DNA of 12,791 bases from RUG11690 sp045616665 (GTDB lineage Bacteria; Bacteroidota; Bacteroidia; Bacteroidales; WCHB1-69): positions 1 through 12,791 of the forward strand of contig JAZLHE010000100.1 in the NCBI GenBank assembly GCA_045616665.1. The letters run 5' to 3'. A program made the translations under genes and the position numbers. The notes beneath the pieces were generated by a model, which worked only from the letters and a program-made list of their open reading frames with translations, did no database searches and was not told the origin of the DNA. How positions within the stretch are numbered: the stretch's first letter is position 1; every line of letters begins with the position of its first letter. Below are positions 4,454 through 10,960 of this stretch, one piece after another.

Positions 4454-7243
4454 ATGGACGATTCATTGATACAGCGGCTTTACGAGGCCACCGACAACGG
4501 GCTGAACATCATATTATCGTATTATCCGCAGGCGGCGGGGTGCGACCGTCCGGGAAAATTTTTCAAGATTCGTCCGGACGAGAAGACGGCGTCGGCATCG
4601 ATGAAGCAGATCAAGGGCGTTTGGCGGGTGACGGATTTCGGTGACGGAGGGCAGGCCACCAGCCCAATCGAGATATGTATGCGGGAGGAAAGGCTTGATT
4701 TCAGGGAAGCCCTGTTCACGCTACTGGAGAGGTATGGCGTGAACCAGACCATTTCCGCCACCGTAAACAAGGCCGACATTTCCTCCCGTGACGCCAGGGA
4801 CGACGAAAAGGAGGGTGATTTCAATTTCGAGATGAACGACGTGATGAGCGAAGGCGAGTTGAAGGTGCTGGGACCGATGGTGACCCAGCAGACCGTTGAC
4901 CGCTACCACTACTATTCGCTCAAATGGTACAGCACGGTGAAGAACCGCAAGGTGACGACGGTGGCGTCGAACGAGAATTACCCCATCTTTATGCGTGATT
5001 GCGGCGAGTTCAAGAAGATATACCAGCCGCTGAATCCTGACAAGGCGTTCAGGTTTTTCTACAAGGGCGTGAAGCCGAAGGATTTTTTGAACGGGTTGGC
5101 CGAACTGAAGGAGGCGCACCTGAAGCACCAGCGTGAAATGGACGATGAGGAAAACAAGTATTTTGAGGAGGGGAAGGCTCCAGAAGACGGGACCAGGAAA
5201 CGTGCTTCGGACAAGCTGCCGGAGGCGGTGTTGTGCAGCGGCGAACGCGACGCCCTGAACGTGGCGGGTATGGGCTATTACCCATTGTGGATGAACTCGG
5301 AGACCGCCCATCTGGACAAGGGCACCTACAACGAGGTGATGAAGAGGGTGGAGCGGCTGTACAATATTCCGGATATGGACGAGACCGGTGTGAAGAAGGG
5401 GTTTGAACTTGCCCTGGAATATACCGACATCTATACGGTTGAGCTGCCGGAATGGCTTTCCACCTTCAGGGACAACAGGGGAAGACCAAGGAAGGATTTG
5501 CGCGATTTCGTGGAAATCAAGCCCAGCGTGTTCGAGTTCAAGCAGCTGATGAACATGGCCAAGCCGTGCAGGTTCTGGGAGAAGGTTCCGGCAAAAAGCG
5601 GTTTCAGGTATGAAATCAACACGCTGTTCCTGCTGCATTTTCTCAGGGCGAACGGGTTCTGCAAGATTTCGGACGTGGACAACGACCGTGCGACCTATAT
5701 ACATATCGACGGATACAGGGTGAGGGAAACCAACAGCACGGAGATTACCGACTTCGTGGTGAACTGGGCGAAGCAGAACAAGATAGACCTTGACATTCAA
5801 AACCTGATTTTAAATTCGAGCAGGATTGGCGAGACTTCCTACCAGAAGATTGATTCGGCGTGCCTGAATTTCAATTCATATACGCAGGACAGCCAGACGC
5901 TGTTCTTCAACAACGTGGCGGTGACGGTGTTCGCTGACAGGATTGAGGAGCACAAGAACGGCAAGAGCGGCGTTTACGCGTGGGACAAGTCCATATCGAG
6001 ACACGATTTCAAGCGGTTGGCCCCGTCGTTCGAGGTGAAGTACAACGAGGCCACCAACACGTCGGTTTTGTATATCAACAATACCGACAGCCACTATTTC
6101 AGGTTTCTGATCAACGCGAGCCGGATTTACTGGCGCGAGGAGTTTGAGCACCGGGTGTCGGGCATCGAGAGCGCGGATGACGACTGGCAGCGGAAATTCC
6201 ATTGGTCGATAGGTTCGGACAGGCTGACGGTGGAGGAGATTCAGGAGCAGAGCGACCATCTGCTTAACAAGATGTACGTGATCGGCTATCTGCTTCATTC
6301 GTACAAGAGCTTTGCGAGGGCGTTGGGCGTGTGGGTGCTGGAAAACAAGATTACGGAGGAGGAAGAGTCGAGCGGCGGCAGCGGAAAGACGTTTATGCTG
6401 CGCTTCCTGAAGTATTTTAAAAATATGGAAATGGTGAACGGTCGTGACAAGAAGCTGACCGACAACCAGTTCTTCATGGACCGTGTGACCGAAAACACGG
6501 ACCTGCTGCTGATTGACGACGCACAGGAGTATTTCAACTTCAACTATTTCTATTCGATGATTACCGACAATATGGTGGTGAACTACAAGAACGCCAAGTC
6601 GAAGGAGATAGACTTCAAGGACGCTCCCAAGATCGTGATTACGTCGAATTTCGCGCCGAGGGCAAATGACGGCAGCACGGCCAGGCGTATCCTGAACTGC
6701 GTGTTCAGCGACTATTACCACAAGGCGACCGACGACAACGACTATACCCAGTCGATGCGCATTGCCGACGATTTCGGCTACGAGTTGTACGACGGGATGT
6801 ACAAGTGGGAATGGTGGAACCAGGACTACAACTTCTGCGTAGATTGTCTGCAATTCTATCTGCAGATGAACAAGCACAACAAGGTGGTGTATCCGCCCAT
6901 GGACAAGATTACGAAGAGGATGAAGCTGCAGCTGATCGGTGACACGTTCAAGGAGTGGGCGGACGTGTATTTCAGTCCGGGCAGCGAGAATATGGACAGG
7001 CTGATTTCGAAGGCGGAACTGAAAGACCTGTTCGACCCGAAGAAGATGTACAGTCCGCATACCTTTACGAAGAAGCTGAAGGCGTATTGCGACGTGGCGG
7101 AACATATTGACCAGATGAATCCGGAGTGCATCCACGGTTACCGTGACGGGAGGATTTTGCGCAAACAGGACGGCGAGACGAAGGAGTTTGTGTATGTGAA
7201 GAGCCAGAACAAGGCCGTTGACGCGACTTTGTGCAACGGATAG
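4454..7243 (+). CDS. DNA primase-helicase (Toprim plus SF3-like ATPase)
   Basis: 929 residues, the replication protein of the phage. The N-terminal 100 residues look like a primase N-terminal fold (SYYPQ…KFFKIRPDEKTASASMK…WRVTDFGDGG) but lack the Cys/His zinc ligands of the CHC2 family. A Toprim domain follows, with E264 (CSGERDALN) and D307-x-D309 (PDMDETG) as likely metal ligands. After a central region of unknown fold (about 345-600) is a helicase: Walker A GGSGKT near 642-647, Walker B LLLIDDA with D688-D689, and a motif-C-like ITSN at 729-732 followed by a probable arginine finger (R743-R744). Such fusions unwind DNA at the origin and lay down primers. It ends just before a terminator and the iteron block at 7463-7771, the likely site of action. 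Confidence 0.92.
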   Translation: MDDSLIQRLYEATDNGLNIILSYYPQAAGCDRPGKFFKIRPDEKTASASMKQIKGVWRVTDFGDGGQATSPIEICMREERLDFREALFTLLERYGVNQTISATVNKADISSRDARDDEKEGDFNFEMNDVMSEGELKVLGPMVTQQTVDRYHYYSLKWYSTVKNRKVTTVASNENYPIFMRDCGEFKKIYQPLNPDKAFRFFYKGVKPKDFLNGLAELKEAHLKHQREMDDEENKYFEEGKAPEDGTRKRASDKLPEAVLCSGERDALNVAGMGYYPLWMNSETAHLDKGTYNEVMKRVERLYNIPDMDETGVKKGFELALEYTDIYTVELPEWLSTFRDNRGRPRKDLRDFVEIKPSVFEFKQLMNMAKPCRFWEKVPAKSGFRYEINTLFLLHFLRANGFCKISDVDNDRATYIHIDGYRVRETNSTEITDFVVNWAKQNKIDLDIQNLILNSSRIGETSYQKIDSACLNFNSYTQDSQTLFFNNVAVTVFADRIEEHKNGKSGVYAWDKSISRHDFKRLAPSFEVKYNEATNTSVLYINNTDSHYFRFLINASRIYWREEFEHRVSGIESADDDWQRKFHWSIGSDRLTVEEIQEQSDHLLNKMYVIGYLLHSYKSFARALGVWVLENKITEEEESSGGSGKTFMLRFLKYFKNMEMVNGRDKKLTDNQFFMDRVTENTDLLLIDDAQEYFNFNYFYSMITDNMVVNYKNAKSKEIDFKDAPKIVITSNFAPRANDGSTARRILNCVFSDYYHKATDDNDYTQSMRIADDFGYELYDGMYKWEWWNQDYNFCVDCLQFYLQMNKHNKVVYPPMDKITKRMKLQLIGDTFKEWADVYFSPGSENMDRLISKAELKDLFDPKKMYSPHTFTKKLKAYCDVAEHIDQMNPECIHGYRDGRILRKQDGETKEFVYVKSQNKAVDATLCNG

Positions 7244-7268
7244 CCGGGTAATTCCAAATATTTTGCGG

Positions 7269-7293
7269 GGCGGCCATTGTGCCGCCTTTTTTT
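7269..7293 (+). terminator. Strong rho-independent terminator after the primase-helicase gene
   Basis: GGCGGC (7269-7274) pairs with GCCGCC (7281-7286) around a 6-nt loop and is followed by seven T. It starts 25 bp after the primase-helicase stop codon and probably ends the early operon that begins near 1004. Confidence 0.9.
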
Positions 7294-7462
7294 GTGCCTG
7301 TTGCGTTGGCCAACGGTATTTTTCCGTCTCTATATCGTATTAAAATTTGTTAAATTGAGTGCCGTTTTGTCAGTCAAAACGGGTGTGTCAGTGTGCGTTA
7401 ACAAGTCGTGAAGAAATCGAATTAACAAATCTCCACCCTTTCACCCAAAATCTGAAAATTAC
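7294..7462. other. Gene-free AT-rich leader of the candidate origin, with a hairpin
   Basis: I see no credible gene here. CCGTTTTG (7362-7369) and CAAAACGG (7375-7382) form a perfect 8-bp stem with a 5-nt loop and no T run, so it is not an obvious terminator. TTAACAA-type words recur (TTGTTAAA about 7347-7354, GTTAACAA about 7398, ATTAACAA about 7421). The hairpin beside iterons may be part of the replication origin. Confidence 0.5.
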
Positions 7463-7771
7463 GGAAAAAAAGTGTGTAAAGTGTAACCGCAAATTGCGTG
7501 GTGCTGTTTTTCTTATATATATTATTGATTTTCAAACAATTAGAAGAAATTAAAAAGGTTACACTTTTTGGTTACACTTTTGGTTACACTTTTTGTAAAA
7601 AAAATCTTAAAAGTGTAACCGAAGAAGGGAAAAATCGGGGTTACAGTTGTGGATGGACTCCGGCACACTTTTTTTTCGTGTTTTTGGAAATATCCTAAAA
7701 AGTGTAACCAATTATATTATAGGTTGTTAAGTTGTTTTTTGCGACGGTTACACTTTACACACTTTTTTTCC
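7463..7771. repeat. Candidate replication origin: 27-bp inverted repeats enclosing iterons
   Basis: The outer arms, 7463-7489 and 7745-7771, are perfect inverted repeats of 27 bp. Each contains a GTGTAACC/GGTTACAC core next to a second GTGTGT/ACACAC word. Between them the unit GGTTACACTTT(TT) occurs at 7557, 7570 and 7582 in tandem (steps 13 and 12 bp), inverted at 7609-7620 and 7697-7709, and degenerate at 7639-7648. With the two arms that makes eight copies in both orientations. The block is AT-rich and gene-free; the short frames in it are repeat translations. It lies just after the primase-helicase terminator. Iterons plus AT-rich DNA beside a replication gene are classic origin features. 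A multi-site operator is the alternative. Confidence 0.65.
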
Positions 7772-7894
7772 CAAATATCAGCCACAGGCGGAATTTGGAG
7801 AGAGAGAATGTTAATTTGCAAAAAGTGCCGATTTTTTGACGTTTTTGGATTTTTTTAGGAAAAGTGATATTTTTGAAAAAAAATGTCGTATGTG
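7772..7894. other. Intergenic AT-rich spacer, nothing recognised
   Basis: This spacer joins the iteron block to the hicA promoter. It is AT-rich with several T and A runs and no convincing gene, terminator or extra iteron. It could be part of the DNA-unwinding element of an origin, but that is inferred only from composition. Confidence 0.3.
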
Positions 7895-7915
7895 ATAGAT
7901 TTTTTTCTATCTTTG
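7895..7915 (+). promoter_or_regulatory. hicAB promoter with overlapping palindrome (likely HicB operator)
   Basis: A Bacteroidota -7 box TATCTTTG lies at 7908-7915, 30 bp ahead of hicA. GATAGA (7895-7900) and TCTATC (7906-7911) form an inverted repeat with a 5-T spacer that overlaps this box. HicB proteins with a DNA-binding domain repress their own operon by binding such sites, so this is the likely autoregulatory operator. No good -33 TTTG is visible at normal spacing. Confidence 0.55.
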
Positions 7916-7945
7916 CAGCGTCTTAATCAATGAACCGCCAATACC

Positions 7946-8131
7946 ATGAAGTACTCTGAAATAGAGAAAAAGTTAAAGAGGTCCGGATGCTATTTTCTGG
8001 AAGACGGAGACCATCCGTGGTGGTACAGTCCCATAACCGGGATGAAGTTCAAGTTGAGCCATCACCGTTCGGAAGAGGCAAAGCCGGGGACATTGAAGGC
8101 AATAAGCAAGGCTGCCGGGGTTAAACTCTAA
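7946..8131 (+). CDS. hicA: HicA family mRNA interferase toxin
   Basis: 61 residues, the usual HicA length. It carries the dsRBD-like HicA core: an N-terminal helix (YSEIEKKLKRSGC), the GDHPWWYSPITGMKFKLS segment with H23 in the position of the catalytic His (normally G-x-H-x-x-W/Y), and a C-terminal KPGTLKAISKAAGV helix. HicA cleaves mRNA in a translation-independent way and is neutralised by HicB. The gene precedes hicB (41-bp gap) as in typical hicAB loci. In a prophage the pair may stabilise the element or limit competing phages. Family assignment is firm; activity is not shown. Confidence 0.9.
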   Translation: MKYSEIEKKLKRSGCYFLEDGDHPWWYSPITGMKFKLSHHRSEEAKPGTLKAISKAAGVKL

Positions 8132-8172
8132 CCTTGCCGTAATAAAACAAGAAACGCAAACACATAAAAGAT

Positions 8173-8574
8173 ATGACGACAACAGCTGTTATTGAAATCG
8201 GTAAAGATTCGACGTATGACATTTACACCAACGACAACAATTTGGGCTTTATGCTTCTTGGTCAGGGTAAAACCATAGAGGAGGCCAAGGCTGATTTTCT
8301 CCGCAACAGGGATGAACTGGTGGAACTGTATAAGAAACGCGGTGAGCACTTCGACTTTGACCATCTTGAATTTGAGTATAAGTACGACACGAAGTCGTTT
8401 TTGAAGTATTCACCGTTCACGTTGACCTGGCTGTCATCGGCCACCGGCATCAACAAGAAGCAGCTGAGTCACTATTCCACGGGCGTGAGGAATCCGAGCA
8501 AGGCAACGATGGAGAAGATAAGATCGGCGATAGAGAGTTTTGTGAGAGACTACAGGCAGGTGGTATTTGATTGA
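8173..8574 (+). CDS. hicB: HicB family antitoxin with C-terminal HTH
   Basis: 133 residues. The N-terminal 70 residues are a HicB RNase-H-like fold (AVIEIGKDSTYDIYTND, GQGKTIEEAKADFLRNRDELVELY). Residues about 82-125 form a helix-turn-helix (FTLTWLSSATGINKKQLSHYSTGVRNPSKATMEKI) that should bind the operator at 7895-7911. HicB blocks the HicA active site and represses the operon. The longer Bacteroidota form with an HTH rather than a ribbon-helix-helix domain fits this sequence. The gene ends 30 bp before a strong terminator, so hicAB is a self-contained two-gene unit. Confidence 0.88.
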   Translation: MTTTAVIEIGKDSTYDIYTNDNNLGFMLLGQGKTIEEAKADFLRNRDELVELYKKRGEHFDFDHLEFEYKYDTKSFLKYSPFTLTWLSSATGINKKQLSHYSTGVRNPSKATMEKIRSAIESFVRDYRQVVFD

Positions 8575-8601
8575 TTAATGTGCTGTTGACTATACTGTCG
8601 G

Positions 8602-8627
8602 AAAGGTCGCTTTTCAGCGGCCTTTTT
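8602..8627 (+). terminator. Rho-independent terminator after hicAB
   Basis: AAAGGTCGC (8602-8610) pairs with GCGGCCTTT (8617-8625), 9 bp with one G-U pair and a 6-nt loop, and runs into a T stretch. It separates hicAB from the late-type genes. Confidence 0.85.
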
Positions 8628-8686
8628 GGGGTTATGACGCAAGAGGGGAAAGTAAAAAAAAACTTCATTTTTCACTTAATGTAATA

Positions 8687-8715
8687 CTTTAGTAAAGATA
8701 TATTTTGTATCTTTG
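8687..8715 (+). promoter_or_regulatory. Promoter and palindrome ahead of the 8733 gene
   Basis: TATCTTTG at 8708-8715 is a good Bacteroidota -7 box, 17 bp before the ATG at 8733. CTTTA-G-TAAAG (8687-8697) is a perfect palindrome with a 1-bp centre just upstream, over the expected -33 zone. It is a likely operator or activator site for this transcript. Confidence 0.55.
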
Positions 8716-8732
8716 CATCAAGTATTTACGTT

Positions 8733-9323
8733 ATGGGAAAATCGAAACTTTACCGTATTTCGCTGAAGGTTCACCCGTTGGTGTGGAGGTATATCGACAA
8801 TAATTATCAGAAGGTTGGCGACACGTACGACATCACCGGGTCGATGTACTATCCGCTGGTGATGTCGTTGCTCTGCCGGAGCAATGTGAAGGTGCCGTCG
8901 AGGGTGTCTCCCAAATATGCCGAGTACAAGAACGTGTCGGTATTTGTCACGGAATATGATTTTTACCATTACGGGTACGAAATGAGTCCGTTGCAGCAGT
9001 TTAAGTTCAGCAAGACAGTAAAGAACATCATCATTGACCAGATGTGCCGGCGCATTGCCATAACGAGGGCGGTGGTGGATGTTCCGCTCACGCAGCTGAT
9101 AGACCTGGTGCTGAACGAGAACAATATGGGTCCTGAGGAGTTGAATGCGGAATCGCTCAGGAAGATTTACCAACGAAAATATACGGAATTGGAGCGGGAC
9201 GGCGAGGGTTTTTTCCGGTTTGTCGTGAATGAAGCAGGCGGTGAAGATGACGATTTTGAAAAAAAATCTTTGGTCATTTTGTCCCAACCCCTAAAAACAG
9301 GTTGTAATTTATGGAAAATTTAG
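8733..9323 (+). CDS. Hypothetical phage protein, first gene of the late-type block
   Basis: 196 residues, soluble, from ATG 8733 behind its own promoter. The N-terminus (LYRISLKVHPLVWRYIDNNYQKVGDTYDITGSMYYPLVMSLL) looks like a folded alpha/beta domain with a Tyr-rich segment. A middle helix-rich region follows (FKFSKTVKNIIIDQMCRRIAITRAVVDVPLTQLIDLVLNE) and an acidic stretch (GGEDDDFE). The last 20 residues extend over the leader of the next gene, and the stop codon falls 13 bp into it. Proteins of this look occur beside structural genes in Bacteroidota phages, but I cannot name the family. It may act in DNA replication or regulation rather than in the virion. Confidence 0.7.
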   Translation: MGKSKLYRISLKVHPLVWRYIDNNYQKVGDTYDITGSMYYPLVMSLLCRSNVKVPSRVSPKYAEYKNVSVFVTEYDFYHYGYEMSPLQQFKFSKTVKNIIIDQMCRRIAITRAVVDVPLTQLIDLVLNENNMGPEELNAESLRKIYQRKYTELERDGEGFFRFVVNEAGGEDDDFEKKSLVILSQPLKTGCNLWKI

Positions 9324-9778
9324 AAGGAAAAACAGCAAAATGCAAAAACCTGCCAGGCTATGTCTCCATCGAGTTCGCTTCCGTAGATGAAGTGTCATCG
9401 GTGGATATGGCGTACAGCCAGGACGGGAACGTGGCGGGATTGGTTGAATTTGTGCAGGGCGGATGCTTTGGGAAGATAGACGCCAAAGAGGTGTATCTGT
9501 CTGATAATGCGTCAAATGGCGTGCACGACATAGAGGTTTCGTGCAAGTTCAGGGGTACGCCCGACCAGGTTGACGGGCGTTTGAACGAGCTTACGTTTGG
9601 TCGCTACTTAGTGCGGTTGAAGGACAGGAGCGGTAAGCGGTGGCTGGTGGGATGCAAGGGTACTCCTTTGCACTTCGATTACGCGCACATCGGCGAATCG
9701 GAGGCTTCGGGCGTGCACGAATACCAGTTAAGGTTCTTCGGAGTGCAGGATATTCCGCTGCTGGTTGCGTCTGAATAG
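9311..9778 (+). CDS. Hypothetical phage late protein
   Basis: 155 residues, beta-rich, with no signal or membrane segment. The start ATG 9311 overlaps the end of the previous gene by 13 bp. The C-terminal half (RYLVRLKDRSGKRWLVGCKGTPLHFDYAHIGESEASGVHEYQLRFFGVQDIP) has the feel of a small virion protein such as a tail or connector component, because small beta-barrel phage proteins share such strand patterns. That is inference from style, not a match to a named family. Its place right before the prohead protease supports a morphogenesis role. Confidence 0.65.
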   Translation: MENLEGKTAKCKNLPGYVSIEFASVDEVSSVDMAYSQDGNVAGLVEFVQGGCFGKIDAKEVYLSDNASNGVHDIEVSCKFRGTPDQVDGRLNELTFGRYLVRLKDRSGKRWLVGCKGTPLHFDYAHIGESEASGVHEYQLRFFGVQDIPLLVASE

Positions 9779-9781
9779 TGA

Positions 9782-9819
9782 TTTGTCCCACGACGCATCA
9801 ATCGGGAGTGTTATCTTTG
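9782..9819 (+). promoter_or_regulatory. Possible late promoter before the protease gene
   Basis: TATCTTTG (9812-9819) is a -7 box lying 22 bp ahead of the protease start. Upstream, TTTGTCCCA (9782-9790) supplies a TTTG at a wider than usual distance (26 bp). The same TTTGTCCCA occurs at 9278-9286 before the preceding gene, so it could be an activator site for late transcription. Confidence 0.4.
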
Positions 9820-9840
9820 CCGCAGTTAACAAAAAAAACC

Positions 9841-10941
9841 ATGGCAAAATCATTTTTCAATATTGTATCCAACAGTGCCGAAAAGGCCGTCATCGAGATT
9901 AACGGCTATATCGGCGACTACGACTGGGACAAGGAAAACGGTTGGCACGAGATCAATTCGGGTGAGGTCGTCCGCAAACAGTTGAAAGAGTTGGGCGATG
10001 TGGAGAACATCGACGTGCTCATCACCTCTATGGGCGGCAATGTGGACTACGCCCTTCAGATTCACGACGCGCTGAAGGACCATCCGGCCAAGGTCACCAC
10101 CATCATCAACGGATTCTGTGCCAGTGCGGCCACCATCATCGCGTTGTGCGGCGATGTTCGCAGAATCAGCAAGAACTCGGTGTATCTCATCCACAAGTGT
10201 TCATCGTACGCCTGGGGCAACGAGCACGACCTTGAGGTGGAATTGGAATCGCAGAAGACGGTGAACGACGTATTATATAATATGTATAAGTCGGCCTGCA
10301 GGAAAAGCGATGAAGAACTTACGGAACTTTTCAACGCCGACAACGGTCACGGCAGGTGGCTGACCGCGCAGGAAGTGGTGGATTTCGGCTTTTGTGACGA
10401 AATTTACAATGACGGCACCGCTTCGGCCAAGGTGGCCGCCGTGGACAGCGCGCTGCTGGTGAAGCTCGGCTATCCGAAACTGCCAACCCAGACTGAAACC
10501 CAAGAAGAAAAGCTTATGAACAAATTCATTGAAAAGGCGCGGGAGTTGTTCGCGCCGAAAACACAAGTAGAACCTATTATTAACCAAAAACAATCAGTTA
10601 TGAAAAAATTCTTAGCAGTGTTTGCCTGTTTGGGCGCGTTGCTGGCCATCAAGGATGACCAGGAGTATGACGACCAGACGGGGCACACCCTCACCGACGA
10701 AGAGTTGGGCAGGGTGGAAGCCGAACTTGCCGCCTACGCGCAGTTGAAGCTGGACCACCAGACGCTGACCGCCGAACGCGACCAGTTGAAGAAAGACAAT
10801 GAAACCCTCACCTCCGAGCGAGACTCCTACAAGGCGAAATGGGAGGCAAAACCCCAGGAAGTTACGAATGTAAACGGCGGCGACCCGGTTGACGACATCA
10901 CCGAAAATGCCGGTTACGAACGACTTGAAAAAATGATCTAA
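9841..10941 (+). CDS. ClpP-fold prohead protease fused to a scaffold-like C-terminus
   Basis: 366 residues from ATG 9841; a longer frame starts 63 bp upstream but would cover the promoter. Residues about 1-190 are a ClpP/S49-like head maturation protease: SMGGNVDYALQIHDAL at 63-78, the nucleophile S95 in GFCASAAT, H118 in YLIHKCSS, and D167 ahead of GRWLTAQEVVDFGFCDEI as the likely third member. These enzymes cut scaffold and capsid subunits inside the prohead. From about 220 the chain becomes linker, then a helical coiled coil (about 295-345, AELAAYAQLKLDHQTLTAERDQLKKDNETLTSERD). That layout matches the internal scaffold of lambda-type C/Nu3 genes. A likely internal start is listed separately. 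The capsid gene follows 19 bp downstream. Confidence 0.88.
   Translation: MAKSFFNIVSNSAEKAVIEINGYIGDYDWDKENGWHEINSGEVVRKQLKELGDVENIDVLITSMGGNVDYALQIHDALKDHPAKVTTIINGFCASAATIIALCGDVRRISKNSVYLIHKCSSYAWGNEHDLEVELESQKTVNDVLYNMYKSACRKSDEELTELFNADNGHGRWLTAQEVVDFGFCDEIYNDGTASAKVAAVDSALLVKLGYPKLPTQTETQEEKLMNKFIEKARELFAPKTQVEPIINQKQSVMKKFLAVFACLGALLAIKDDQEYDDQTGHTLTDEELGRVEAELAAYAQLKLDHQTLTAERDQLKKDNETLTSERDSYKAKWEAKPQEVTNVNGGDPVDDITENAGYERLEKMI
10600..10941 (+). CDS. Nested in-frame scaffold protein (internal start in the protease gene)
   Basis: An in-frame ATG at 10600 would yield a 113-residue protein, the C-terminal coiled-coil part of the protease gene. The 19 bases before it (TAACCAAAAACAATCAGTT) look like a non-coding leader and closely resemble the leaders of the capsid gene (TAACCACAAAAAACCAATCAAT before 10961 in two short pieces of the same pattern) and of the last gene (12339-12360). 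Its first residues, MKKFLAVFACLGALLA, are hydrophobic and signal-like, which is odd for a scaffold. Known double-start protease/scaffold genes support the idea. A second ATG at 10516 is less well placed. Confidence 0.45.
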   Translation: MKKFLAVFACLGALLAIKDDQEYDDQTGHTLTDEELGRVEAELAAYAQLKLDHQTLTAERDQLKKDNETLTSERDSYKAKWEAKPQEVTNVNGGDPVDDITENAGYERLEKMI

Positions 10942-10960
10942 CCACAAAAAACCAATCAAT

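Noticed and set aside
4721..5800. Leftward 359-codon frame opposite the primase gene
   Set aside because: Antisense shadow of a GC-rich gene with clear Toprim and helicase motifs; low-complexity His/Leu/Val composition.
5876..7135. Leftward 419-codon frame opposite the helicase domain
   Set aside because: Same codon-shadow effect; no recognisable motif and no promoter.
7463..7771. CRISPR array
   Set aside because: Units are 11-13 bp, mixed in orientation and partly without spacers; no cas genes.
7463..7771. Insertion sequence or MITE ends
   Set aside because: The inverted arms enclose no transposase and no flanking target duplication is seen; internal iterons fit an origin better.
7359..7858. 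Three rightward frames of 64-69 codons
   Set aside because: They translate iterons and T/A runs (KKCNQ, KKCVKCN) and overlap one another; no start context.
9778..9840. Protease start at 9778
   Set aside because: The added 21 residues cover a -7 promoter box and an A-rich leader, and ATG 9841 directly precedes the conserved domain.
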